This document shows positions 35,010 to 46,479 of a stretch of DNA of 64,000 nucleotides, one piece after another. Location: contig CM074857.1 of NCBI GenBank assembly GCA_037501455.1, positions 97,807,501 to 97,871,500 on the forward strand, in the 5' to 3' direction. Position 1 is the stretch's first letter; each line of letters starts with the position of its first letter. The notes under the pieces are model-generated. The model worked only from the letters and a program-made list of their open reading frames with translations, made no database searches and had not been told where the DNA came from. Source of the DNA: Lantana camara (Eukaryota > Streptophyta > Magnoliopsida > Lamiales > Verbenaceae). Made by a program: the position numbers and the translations under genes.

Positions 35010-38000
35010 CTATACATAAAACCTTCTGAGGTTGCAAGCATTCCACGGTCGAGGGAGACGCTCGCCTTGAAGTGTTTCAAGAATGTAAGTGTTGTTGGCC
35101 CTCACCTGGCTGATTTTGAATGGTCCTTCTCAGTTTGGATCTAGCTTGCCCATGTCTTGATATTTCAACTTTCTTTAAAACCAAATCTCCTAACTGAAAG
35201 GTCCTCTCCTTAACACGCTTGTTGTACTTGCAGGCCACTGAGGCTTTGTACTTATGGATATACGTCTAAGCATAATCCCTCATTTTTTCCAGCAAATCCT
35301 ACTCAAGCGCACGATTCCTCTCGTTGGTACCAGGCTCGAAGTAGGCAACACGTGCAGATTCTTGTGCGATTTTCGCAGGTATCATAGCTTCTGAGCTATA
35401 CACAAGGGAATAAGGGGTCTCTCCTGTAGCGACTCGAGGGGTTGTGCGGTACGCCCATAAGGCCCCTTGTAATTCTTCAGCCCATTCCCTTTTTTTGCTC
35501 TCGAGCATTGTTTTCAAATGCTGGAGGATGATCCTATTAGTGACTTCCGCTTGACTGTTTGCTTGGGGATGCCCCATGGAAGTGAAGTATTGTTCAATCC
35601 CTAGTTCCGAGCACCACTCTTAGGTATCTGCGGCAATAAACCGGGACCCATTATCTGACACCAGCACTCTGGGGATGCCATATCTGCAAATAATATTTTT
35701 CCAAATGAAGTCTCTAACAACACAAAAGGTGATCTTGGCAACTGCTTCTGCCTTGGCGCATTTGGTGAAGTAATCTACTACCAAGATAACAAACTTCCCG
35801 TCCTATTGCAATTGGCAATGGCCCCACGATATCAATGCCCTATTGATCAAAAGGCCACGCAACATCTATAGGAGTCATCTGAGCTGCAGGCAACTGTGGA
35901 ATGTTGGAATAAAACTGGCACTTGGGATAATTTTTGGAGAAAGCAATTGCATCTTGTAGGACTATGGGCCAATAGAAGCCACTCCTTAAAACCTTTTTAC
36001 CGAGGACATGCCCTCCGAAATGATTTCCATAACTTCCACTGTGGATATGCTCGAGGGGCTTTGCATCTGATCTTTCTAGCTTCTACTTTGTCAATGCGGT
36101 AAACGCCTTCTTTAAGGACCTTACTATGTCATCGAGCCAAAAAGGCTCAGTGGGTCAATCATAACCACTTCCTGAGAATGTTCCCTTTCCCTTATCAAAG
36201 GCTCCTCTGTTCTAAGAAAAGTAATGGAGGGGTTGTAGGATCCTTCGAGGGCGGAGGCAAACTTAGAGATGGCATCGACACGCTCGTTCTCCGCTCTTGG
36301 GACCTGAAGCAGATGAAACTCTTTAAACTTGCCAATAGCTTCTTTAGCTTTTTCCAGATACTGCATCATGGTGGTTTCTAGAGCCTTATAGGTTCCTTCA
36401 ATCTGGCTCGCAATTAGCTGTGAATCAATGTATGCAGTGATCCGAGAGACTCCATTTTGAAGGGCAATATTTTGCCCTTGGACGAGGGCCTCATATTCTG
36501 CCTCATTGTTGGTAACTTGGAAATCTAGCTTGATCGTGAAATCTATTTCAATTCCATCGGAGTCTCTAAGGGTCACCCCTGCTCCTCCCCCTTGAGAGGT
36601 CGAGGAACCATCCATGTGCAGGATCCACAAACCATCATTTTCTAGAGTAATGGGCTCCAGGCAAAAGCGTTCGACTAATAGGTCTGCTACCACCTGCGCT
36701 TGGATAGCCATCTTGGGCTTGAAATTGATGTCAAATTGGAAGAGCTCAATTTTCCATTTAATCAGACTTCCGGAGACATCTGGTTTTGATAAGACCTGTC
36801 TCAGTGGTTAGTCTGTGAGCACTGTGATTAAGTGTACCTGGAAATACGGCCTCAATCTCCGCAACATGTTTAGGAGGGCGAAAGCAAATCTCTCTATTTC
36901 CAAGTACTTCTTTTCAGCGCCTTGTAGGGTCTTGCTCAAATAATAGAGATGCAGGTGTTTGTGGTCCCGTACTGCCACGAGGACTACGCTCGTTGCTTAC
37001 TGGGAAACCGAGAGATAGATAAAGAGGTTTTCACCCTCGACAGTCTTGGTTAGAAATGGTGAGCACAAGATGTAGGCCTTCATGTCTTGCAATGCTTTCT
37101 CGCAATCTTCAGTCCAAGCAAAGTTCTTAGCATTGCGTAAAATTTCGAAGAATGGCAAGTTCCTGTCTGCCGAGCGGGATATAAATCTGTTTAGGGAGAT
37201 TATTTTTCCCACTAGGACCTGAACTTCTCTAACATTTCGAGGGGAGGGGATCTCAAAGATGTCTTTAATCTTTTCCGGATTGGCCTCGATCCCGCGCTGA
37301 CTTACCATATATCCCAAGAATTTACCCCCTCGAACTCCAAACATGCACTTGGAGGGATTCAGTTTCATGCCATACCGTTGTCATATGCTAAAAGTCCACT
37401 TTGAGTCTTTCAAATGAGGGTGTTGCCGCTCACTTTTGACGATCATGTTATCCACATAGACTTCCATTGAGCCCCCTATTTACTTTTCGAACATCCTGTT
37501 AACGACCGTGTTCTTTAATCCAAACGGCATCACCAAGACACAGTAGATCCCCATATGTACCAAAAATGATGTTTTTCGGTGATCCTCGGGAGCCATGAAG
37601 ATCTGGTAATACCCCTGGAATGCATCCATCGTGCTCATGAATTCGTAACCAGCTGTAGAATCCACTAGTTGGTCGATTCGAGGCAAGGGGTATGGGTCTT
37701 TTGGATAGGCTTTGTTGAGATCTGCAAAATCATTGCACATTCGCCACTTATTTGCACTCTTGGGCACGAGAACGACATTGCACAGCCATTCTGGGTACAG
37801 GATCTCTTCAATGTACTGAGCCTCGAGGAGCTTGTTTACTTCTTCCTCAATGATTTTCCTTCGGAATCCATTGGCGTCTCTTTTCTTCTATTTAATGGGT
37901 TTGAAGGTGGGGTCCATGTTGAGCTTGTGAACTATGATACTGGGGTCAATCCCTGTGAGATCTGATGCCTTCCATGTGAAAACATCTATGTTCTCTGTCA

Positions 38001-39130
38001 AGAAATCTATCATCATGACTTACGAGGGTCCGGAGAGGCTCGAGCCGATTTGCGTGGTCTTTTCTTTGTTCCCAGGCTCTAGCTCATTGGTCAGAAACTT
38101 CTCCGTGGGCTCTATCCGTACTTTAGGATGAGGGGCCTCAAGGGCTCTCTTCTTACCCGTGAGACGCTCGTCTCCGCTCTTAGGCTCATCTTCAATTATG
38201 TCCTCTTCTGAGGAGGACGCTCCCACTGCACTTGGGGGACCACTCTCAGGGTTATCTTTCCCATGCGCGCTTTTCTTTTTGTTCTTCTTTTGATTGAGCC
38301 TTGCCCTCTTGCGAGACGGGTTGTCCTTGTCCAAATTAGAAAAATCCACAAATTTTTTGGTGGATCCTATTTGAAAGGTTTTCTCGGATTTGGGTTTTCT
38401 AAGGAACAACATATAGCATTCCCAAGCTTCCTTTACATTACAAAGAACCTCGCCTGCCCCCTCGGGAGTGGGGAATTTGATCTTCTGATGGTAGGTGGAG
38501 ATGATGGCCTTAAAATCAACAAGGGCAGGTCGCCCGATTATGATGTTGTAAGGGATCTCAATCTCCACTACCACATAAGTGACCATCAAAGTCTTCCGCT
38601 GTAGGGCGCGACTAAATGAGGTGGCCAAGCGAATCTGTCCACGAGGGACCACCTCGAAACTCCCAAAGCCAACGAGGGCTGTTTTGAGGGGTTCGAGGGG
38701 AATGTTTGTGATATTCATCTTTTGGAAAGTGGAGTAAGGGGGAACATTCACAGAGCTTCCACTATCAACAAGAACCCTCTTTACAACATGATTGTGAACA
38801 TCTAAGCTAACCACCATATGGCAGTCAGAGGTTTTACTGGCCCCATGGGGTGTTACAATGTGTTCTAGGTCCTTTTCACTGAATCCTATCGCTTCATTCT
38901 CCCTTGAGTTGGGGACGCTTCTCTCCTTGATGGAGTACACCTGCTTTAGCCCTGCGGGCCTCTGGTCCTAGCTTCGGACGTAGCGATGGCCAGAAGCATT
39001 GGAATCTCCCCCTGCTGAGCCTCCTACGATCATGTTGATTACTGCAAATGGGGTGTTTTCCATCTCGGACACCTTTTGCTTCCCAACATTCATGTCCTCG
39101 GGGTGGCGCCCTCGGGGGCTTCTCTAGCAA
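35010..39130 (-). pseudogene. Element C pol, degraded
   Basis: Protease block 38940-38020 keeps the active site LVDSGSSVNV and the conserved YNIIIGRPALVDF. A TAA near 38020 interrupts the frame. RT (37767-37000) reads WRMCNDFADLNKAYPKDPYPLPRIDQL, but the segment around FGLKN has lost about eight residues and the catalytic site reads YVDN (37447-37458), with the second aspartate replaced. The second RNase H (36711-36124) is fairly intact (HMDGSS, NNEAEYEAL, IDSQL) but ends RVDAISK. Integrase shows GHPQANSQAEVTNR at 35577 in one frame and its upstream part in others. The end CNLRRFYV stops at 35010. Replication by this copy is excluded. Confidence 0.88.
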
Positions 39131-40892
39131 GAGGGGCTCCTTCTCTTTGCCTTCGCTCGCTCACTGCACTGCTCATCGTAGCGCTCCAAGATTTTGACAA
39201 ACTCTTTCAGATTTTGACCCTCTTGAAGAGCTTCTTATCAGAGAGGGAGTAAATCTCATAAATGGGCCTGTTGAGAGGAATGTGCTCGTACTTGAGAGGT
39301 GGCGGGTATGACTTGCGGTGTTCCTTATGAGTGTCTTCTCGCCGTCGGTCGCTCTTGTGATACCCCGACAGTCTCAGCGCGTTGGATTTATACATGTCTT
39401 CGAGCGCAAAAAAGGGCTCTGCGATCTCCCTCATGGCCATGAGGGACGTGGGCCTTCCCTTGACAACGGCTTCAGCAAACTCATTGCTAACATAGTGCTT
39501 GTGGTTGATGGCTTTGAACAACACGTGGGTAAGGAAATCCATCGAGCGCCTTTCCACCAGTAGCACTTCTTTATTCAACCGACCAAAGAAGGAATGGAGG
39601 GACTCATTCTCGTCCTGGACCAAGTTGTACACTCTTGTGGGCACAATAATCGGGGCCTTCAACGAATTAAAGTAGTTCAAGAAGGCGTTGGTGAGCTCGT
39701 CATAGCCCCTAATCGAGCAAGGAGGTAATCTTTTGTACCACTCCTGAGCCATACCCGCGAGTGAGGTGACAAACACCTTAGCCCAATGGTGGCTGGAATG
39801 TTCATAAAGATGCATCAAATGTACAAAATGGTCCAAATGCTCGGCAGGGTCGGTGATTTCATCATAGCGATTGATGGAAGTGGGGACTTTGCCCATTCTA
39901 GCTTGGGCCGTCAAAACTTCTTCCACAAGGGGAGAACCCCTTTCACTAGGGGATGATAGTATCCCCCTTCATTATCATAGTTTTCATAATTCTTTTCATC
40001 TCCTCTGTGCCGAGGGGCGTGATTCTGGTTCACATGGCGGCGAGCGTCTCTGGCCTTGGATCTCTCATCCCCTGCATGGGGGGTTTTAAACCGAGCTCGA
40101 GAGAGCTGCTCCACCATGTTCTGGAGCCCTTCTAGCTGGTCTTGCACAGCTGCGAGTATGTTGGATCTTCTCCATCTTCCTTACTGCCTCGTTTCGAGGC
40201 CCTTGAGTGAGCATCTTCATGAATGTCGATCCTGTCCACAGGCTCCTTTCCCTTGTCAGCCTGTCACCGTTCCTGTGCTCCTCTAGGGGGAGCTTCCCTT
40301 GTGTGAACAAGCGTCGGCAGTGGCGGGCGAGCCTGTAGCATAGGCTGAGCGGCCATGAGCGGATGAACCTGCCATCCCCCCATGGGAGGGGTGATTTGTG
40401 TAGCCTGCCCTGATGGGAAATAGGTGGCTGTAAAGTTCTTCCAGGCATTCTGAGCCGTCTGGACTTTACACTGGGCTTAAATGGCTTGCAACTGTCTCTG
40501 GATCATGGGGGGCATCTCCACCCCCCAATCTCTTTGGGGATGACAACGGGGATTTGCATCATCCTTGAGTAGTATAGTTGGATGGCGGGCATCAAATTGG
40601 GCGACGAGATCAAGTAACCTGGGGGTGGCATCATCATGGGGTAACCGTCTGGGTTAGCTATGGCAGAGGCTGGCTGATTCAAAGTGATATTCGAACCAGA
40701 ACCTCCGAGTATTCCTGTGGTAAGCTGCTGCTGGTTAGCTTCCTTCTCTGGCCCGTCAGGTCCCGCCGTGAGGGGGACTTCTCCGGTGGCGGGTACAACT
40801 CCGGAAGCACCAGTGATAGGCGCGTTATCATCGTCGCCGCGGGAAAGGTAACCTCCACCTGCTACAACTCCTAATCTAATGGTCACCATCAT
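39131..40892 (-). pseudogene. Element C gag, zinc knuckle deleted
   Basis: Starts MMVTIRLGVVAGG at 40892. A frame break near 40510 and a stop soon after interrupt the N-terminal region. The capsid-like core is open at 39926-39207 (AEHLDHFVHLMHLYEH, WYKRLPPCSIRGYDEL, ESLHSFFGRLNKE, RPIYEIYSLSDKKLFKR). Compared with element B, the sequence then jumps from KKLFKR to a block reading LKEFVKILERYDEQ. About 40 residues including the zinc knuckle are missing. Confidence 0.85.
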
Positions 40893-40944
40893 AATGTTGG
40901 GTGTTTGTTTTACTTCTAGCAGCGAAGAAAGAAGAAGAAGAATG

Positions 40945-40964
40945 GTTTCCCATAGACTGCACCA
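40945..40964 (-). other. Element C primer binding site
   Basis: The minus strand reads TGGTGCAGTCTATGGGAAAC four bases inside the 5' LTR, a variant of the site in element B. Confidence 0.65.
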
Positions 40965-40968
40965 AAAA

Positions 40969-41826
40969 TGATGGGGTCTGATTCGAGTTGTCAAACTCCA
41001 ACACTTTAGAATTTGTATGATGGGGAAACAGGGGATCAAATGCTCAGGCGAAGGTTGCCGGAGTGAGTGGGTTCTACCTGCTAAAAACAAATACAACAAA
41101 CCGTCAGAAGGCCAAGCTGGGGAAATGGGGGGTGAGACCCAGTTTGGCTCTCCGACGCTCAAGTCAGTTTCAGGTGATGAAGAAGAGGAAGGTAAATCAG
41201 AGCTCAAGTGTGTAAAGCTTGCTTACAGAGTATGAGAGATTCTGAGTATTTATAGTTGAGGGTGAGGACCCTTTAGTAATTGTCACCAAATGGTCCTGGA
41301 TTAATGTTGCCCCAGACACGTGGCGTAATGAGGAGCCTCCAAGAAGGGTCTCCTGCAAAATGATATAAAAATGTTGGTGGCGGGCAACAGTGGCAGGTGT
41401 GCATTTGTGTACTATCTGTCAGAGAGCGTTTCTGGGTTGTCACCAAGGGCTAAGCACGCTCGGGTTGGTATGAACTTTGGGGATCACAGGTCCGAGGGGG
41501 TACCTGGGCTCAAAGAAGTGGCATGGAGGGAATGATTTTGCCTTTACAGCCATGGAATGATCTCGAGGGTGAACCCTGCGAAGGCCTAGAGGACCGTGTT
41601 GTAGTTGTAATGCTAGCCTTGCTCGCCTGCTCGGGGGAAGGCAGCCTTGCTCGCCCGCTCGGGGGTAGGTTAGGGTTCTCTTCAAATAAGGGAGCTTATA
41701 CTCCCTTGAGGGGGAGCAGTCAGTTTCGAAGGGGAGCTTAGGGTGTGGACCCTGAGATGCCACGGTGCCATGCTTTGACTAGGCCACGTGTCGTATCCGT
41801 GGGTAGATAGTATTTTGGCCTCATCA
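40969..41826 (-). repeat. Element C 5' LTR
   Basis: 858 bp, TGATGAGGCC at 41826 to CCCATCA at 40969 on the minus strand. A minus-strand TATAAATA lies at 41247-41254 (CAACTATAAATACTC), a likely core promoter. Confidence 0.9.
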
Positions 41827-41831
41827 TATTT
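41827..41831. repeat. Target duplication of element C, right
   Basis: TATTT, identical to 25730-25734. Confidence 0.65.
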
Positions 41832-41939
41832 ATTTCAAAAATAAAGTAGGATAATATCCTTTATTTATTTCATAATAAATTAGTAGGATAATTATATTTT
41901 ATTTATTTCATAAATAAATAAACTAATATTCCAATTAAC

Positions 41940-42190
41940 AATTAATTCATAATTAATTATTTATTGGGTCTTTTATTGCAAATTGGGTTTTAGAATTAAT
42001 TCTCTCATTAATTTTAATGGGCCTTCATAATTAATTCTCTGATTAATTATGTTTGGACCTCAAAATTAATTCTTCAATTAATTGCACTTGAGCTTTATAA
42101 TTAATTTTCTAATTAGTTGTATTTAGGTTTTATAATTAATTCTCTAATTAATTATATTTGGGTTTTATAATTAATTCTCTAATTAATTAA
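41940..42190. repeat. AATTAATT-based minisatellite within the copia LTR
   Basis: About six units of some 35-45 bp such as 'tataattaattctctaatt' followed by an 'atatttgggtt'-like spacer. Units nearest 42190 are most alike; those to the left are more diverged. Confidence 0.75.
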
Positions 42191-43033
42191 CACATGGTCC
42201 ATTCAGCTAGATGGACCACGTTCTCATAAGCTCTCTCACGCACCACATGTGTACCTTACACATGTGCTCTCGTTTCGATCAATTTCTTTGACCTTTCTAG
42301 CAATACCTTCTCATCCTGACATTTGTGTGTGGCCCTCTAGATTCATTATTCAATTAGCAGTGACCTTAATTAATTAATACTCTTGTTAATTAATTAGTCC
42401 ACAGATCACACAACTGTAGTCTAGCAATAGATATGTGACCCCCACCAGAATAACGAATTAAGTCAAAAGATCCTTTGAGTCAATGACATCTATGAGATAC
42501 GATCCTCCTACCATCCCATCTCTCGATTAAGACCTAGGGCATGGGAATGACGAGAGCCCTAACAATCTTAATCTTAAAGTTAAGTTCGTTTCATATCCAT
42601 TTGATCTCAATCCAAGAAACTCTTTTCTTGATGTCTTGATCCACCACCTTGGACAAGGGTTTTCACGATGGCATATATATGAAAAACTTATGCAATAAGA
42701 GATCTTCTTGCATGAAATAATTGTAGGTCCTTTTATTGATTTTCATATGCCTCCATATGCCACTTTTCCAATCCCAATATAAGTCGTAATTTAGGTGTCT
42801 TAAGTGACACTCTTTTAGACCCATGTCTAAGATTACCTATTAAGCTCACACAAGACATGAATGTAATCTCAAGTCTAAGGATTAATGAATCACGTCATTG
42901 ACCCGTGAGATATTTCCTAATCTAGAAGTCTCTACGTCTTGAAGAGTTACTTATTTTCCCATTTAGGAATCTATTCATGTGGGGCACCTCAATGTACTCG
43001 TTTTATGCAGCGATCACCCTTGTGTATTACGTA

Positions 43034-43744
43034 TAGGGGTGTAAACGGATTTTAAATGGATCGAATGTATGATTACCATATCCTTATTTGTTTATGAGTC
43101 GGACAAATTCGGATAATATCCTCTTTAAGTGGATTCGGATAATATCATATTTACACGGATATAAGACAGATTCGGATGGATATCGGATTTTAATCAGATT
43201 TTCAACTATTCATTTATAGCATAAATTATTTAATTTATGTAACGTTAGATATATGTATTTTAGATCGAGGGAGAAATAATAACTATGTCTCTCTCTCTAT
43301 ATATATATCATTTCATTTTTCTTAGTGAATATAGTAATGTCGTGTGATCAATTATAAATTTTTTTTATATAATTGATTTAAAATAAAATAATTTAATCAA
43401 TAACTTATATTATTTTGTTAAATAGAGAGAGAAATAATAATATAATATACATGTATACACACATATGTGTATATATATTAAGAAAAAAGTGTGTGTTTAT
43501 ATATATTTTTAATATAATATATTATTCATCAGATACGGATCATAGACAAATCGGATAACGGATATATTAACGGATGTTTCTACGGATCGGATGTGTAATT
43601 ACCATATCCTTATCCGTTTATTATTCGGATGTCTATAATCGGATACGGATAATATCCTCTTTAAGCAAATTCAGATAATATCCTCTTTAAATGAATTCGG
43701 ATGCGGACGGATATCAGATTTTTGAATATCCATTTACAGCCCTA
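43034..43744. mobile_element. hAT-like MITE, copy 1
   Basis: 711 bp with imperfect terminal inverted repeats (TAGGGGTGTAAACGGAT left; TAGGGCTGTAAATGGAT reading in from the right). It is flanked by an 8-bp duplication ATTACGTA/ATTATGTA (one change) at 43026-43033 and 43745-43752. The interior is AT-rich with many repeats of a CGGATA/ATCCG-like word and no coding frame. An 8-bp duplication points to hAT-type transposition. A second copy is at 57890. Confidence 0.88.
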
Positions 43745-44148
43745 ATTATGTACACATCGACTATGCACTTTACACCTCATGAAACAGGATGATTTCTTCT
43801 TAAAAACGCAATCCCACAAGCAAGTCTCATGTGAGCCTAGTTGACACTCTCACTTTCATTGGGCTCATCGACTTGGAGTAGTTTCTAATCCAACTTTGAT
43901 TAGGGCTTGTTTCATGAGTCATTACCCTAAATGACTAAGTCCTAGAAGCTTGATGGATTAGGGGAGTTCTAATACTTGTGCACGCAATAGGAAACACATA
44001 AAATACGTAATTGCACATAAATAAGTATTTGCCCATGATTATAATCATTTGCCTATTATTTAAAGATTATCTGTGATACAAGGAAAGTCCCAAGGCGGAT
44101 TTCAATGAATCATCTTTCTAGGGCACTATTCCCAACAAATCAATGCTC

Positions 44149-44187
44149 GGAAAGTCCCAAAGCGGATTTCAATGAATCATCTTTCTA
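44149..44187. repeat. 39-bp duplicate of the copia LTR end
   Basis: Repeats 44082-44120 with one change (GGAAAGTCCCAAAGCGG against GGAAAGTCCCAAGGCGG), just outside the LTR end at 44137. Likely a small rearrangement or the trace of an earlier insertion. Confidence 0.8.
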
Positions 44188-44189
44188 CG

Positions 44190-46479
44190 ACTATTCAATT
44201 TATAATCATTTGCAGTTTACATTTCTGGGATTAATAGTGATTCGGCGAGTGAGCGATTTCACCATCCATAACTCCGACAGTGTACAATGATTTAAGTTTT
44301 AGTTTTCAAGAACGTGATCATGAAATTCATTACAGTACAATCAGGCAGGATAATCAATCAGTAACAATAACAGATTAGACAATCAGTGTATCCAACCTTC
44401 CTCACGGTCTCCTCATTCTAGTGATGGACAGGTCTGCATTACCCAGAACCATCCAATAGCATATCGAGATGGGGGATCATGACTCCTACCCTCTCCTTCG
44501 ATGGTGTTACCACCGGCTCAAGAATAACTCGCTTTCCAGGCTCTTAGGTCGCGCAAAGATAATCTTAAAAGATACTACTTGTAGATGTATGACCGATGGC
44601 CCGATGCCATACCGGGTTTCAGTCCCACATTTCTCCACGGCCCACAATACACTGCAGTGCAATTCTCGCCAAAACAGTAGGGTACGGTAAAGCATTTTAA
44701 GTTCATTTGGAAACAATTCATTTTCAACAAAGGTTTTACTCGGTAAATTTACATTGAAAACAATATAGATATACAATTGGCTGAAAACTGTCACACAATG
44801 GTTGTAGTGTTTGCATACATAACTAGAAGGAAAAACCCTCACCTAAAATACGGCGAAATAAGAAGTATGAGCAATACGGGTGCCTACTCGACCGGGAAAT
44901 CTCTGCCCTGGAGATGAATTGTATGAGAGAGGGAACAACATGTACTCGTAGGAAACGGCTCAATATGTGACCAAGTAGGACGCGAGGCGATGATATGAGG
45001 TGATGTGAGTGATATGAAATGATAAGACATTGATTATAGGAATTATTGAATTATATTATATGTCATTAAAGTGTTCATGTGCACAACTAATATCCCACGT
45101 AGCAATTAACATACAGTTTTAAATGTACGTGTGTTCGAAGGCAAGTAAATCAATTAAGAAACTAACATAATCATGCTCAGCACTTAAGTACAAAATTCAA
45201 TTCATATAAGCATGCGAGGCACACAACTAACTCATGGCATACCAAATCATTCACTTAAAATATAAAACAATCAATTAGGTCAAGTATACTAATTCAACAA
45301 ATGAGGCAACTTAGCAATTAACACCTAAAGCACGAATCAATTATCAATCGAGTCATGTAGCATGTATAAATCCGCCAAATGGATTAAATTGCAATACATA
45401 AATAACAATTAACTGAAAACCGGACAACACACGTCACATAGTCATGTACACAAGCAAATAGGCACTTACACATATATACAAGTCATATATATCAAGTACG
45501 GGGTCGGGGTAAGGGTCGAAAAATAATGCCCAAAGAAAACGACGCGAAATACCTTGATCAACCCAAAAGTCAGCGGTTGGAATAAGGATTCACGATTGTG
45601 AGCTATGATGCACGGACACGGACACGGCGACACGGACACGACACGACACGACACGGATACGGCGACACGGATTTTTTCCTGAATTTCCCATGTAAGGAGT
45701 GTCGGACACGGTGACACGACATGGTATGACACAACACGGCAAAATGATATTTTTAGAAGTGTCCGTGCATCATAGGTTGTGAGGCATTAAACCTCCAAAA
45801 TGTCGAGGCTGCGAAGCTGAGGAAGAAGTGCCTCTTGTACGTTGGTCGCGACCGAGGAGCTGTTATGGTTGGGGAAAACTAGAGGAGGAAAGGAAAATGG
45901 GGAAGAAAAAAAGAGGAAAAGGAAGAAAACGAAAAGGAGGAAGGAGAGGGGGTACGTCTGCTGGAGAGAGAGAGAAGGAAAGAGAGGCTCGGGTAGGTTA
46001 GATATTTTTGGCTTGAAACTGGTTGGGTTATTTTCCAGGTAATTATATTTGGATTTTGGCTTAAACTAAAATTTGGGTTTGAGGAGGAACAATTTTCGAA
46101 TTAAATAAAAAGGTAGGCTACGGTTTTGGGATATTACGAGGATTAAAATGGTGAGGTTTAGTAATGCAACTCCGTATTCATGTGTGATATTTGCAATTAA
46201 ATTCCTAACTTCTATTAATTATACAATGACCCACATAATTTTCAAATAAGAACAATTAAGTCCTAGACACCTATTTCAATTAAGTTCACATAATTTAATT
46301 AATTGCAAAAAAGAACAATTAAACAATTGGGCACGTAAAATAGATATTAAAAATTAAGTCACGCAATTAAATAATTAAAACATGTAATTAACAATTAAAA
46401 CATAATTAAAACACTTAGCCCTCGGTCAGACCTTACTTGTTACGCGTACCTGGTTGATTTGAAAACTCGGGGTGTCACA
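44190..46479 (-). repeat. Worn chromovirus-type LTR fragment
   Basis: The right end on the minus strand reads TGTGACACCCCGAGTTTTC, the same kind of start as element A LTRs. Inside, a stretch around 'caattctcgccaaaacag' (44657) and the preceding GGC/CCCAC block parallel 'caactcgccaaaacatta' in element A. No internal coding region or partner LTR is in the window, and the left end is lost at the copia boundary. No supported gene lies within, apart from a pyrimidine-rich stretch on the minus strand (45880-45990). Confidence 0.6.
45603..45775. mobile_element. Small CACGG-rich MITE
   Basis: 173 bp with perfect 17-bp terminal inverted repeats CTATGATGCACGGACAC. Flanks are ATTGTGAG (45595-45602) and GTTGTGAG (45776-45783), an 8-bp duplication with one change. 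Inside the left end is an irregular run of ACACGG/ACACG units, about ten in number. No coding capacity. The 8-bp duplication suggests hAT-type mobilisation. Confidence 0.82.

Larger units (their letters stand above)
25735..41826 (-). mobile_element. Element C: composite Tat-lineage retrotransposon with an internal LTR
   Basis: 16092 bp. Read on the minus strand the order is: full 5' LTR (41826-40969), primer site, gag, pol, antisense gene copy B (encoded on the plus strand), truncated LTR (30529-29808), antisense gene copy A, polypurine tract, full 3' LTR (26591-25735). The two outer LTRs begin TGATGAGGCC and end CAGACCCCATCA on the minus strand. Domains and the polypurine tract match element B, but the LTRs belong to another family. 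Gag lacks its zinc knuckle and RT has lost part of its fingers and a catalytic aspartate, so the element is defective. Confidence 0.88.
1..44137 (-). mobile_element. Old Ty1/copia retrotransposon split by nested insertions
   Basis: On the minus strand, a 5' LTR begins TGTTGGGAATAGTGCC at 44137 and ends ...CCCATCA at 24849. It is followed after two bases by the primer site TGGTATCAGAGC (24835-24846). Leader and gag follow leftward (24202-24834, 10170-11861, 1761-2394), then integrase and the start of reverse transcriptase (224-1727), then the start of the 3' LTR (223 leftward off the window). The same LTR start occurs at 223 and at 44137, which ties the two ends together. Elements A, B and C and a hAT-like MITE sit inside, each with a target duplication. 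Without the insertions the 5' LTR is about 2.5 kb and the internal part only about 4.5 kb, so much of pol has been deleted. The assignment to copia rests on the domain order integrase before reverse transcriptase. Confidence 0.8.
41832..44137 (-). repeat. Copia 5' LTR, outer part
   Basis: Continues the LTR broken by element C. From about 41940 to 42190 it contains roughly six diverged units built on 'aattaattctctaattaatta' with a T/G-rich spacer. A MITE (43034-43744) is inserted in it. The last 230 bases match 1-223. The LTR starts TGTTGGGAATAGTGCC at 44137 on the minus strand. Confidence 0.8.

Noticed and set aside
38263..38604. Plus-strand frame of 113 codons in element C
   Set aside because: Opposite to the conserved protease frame.
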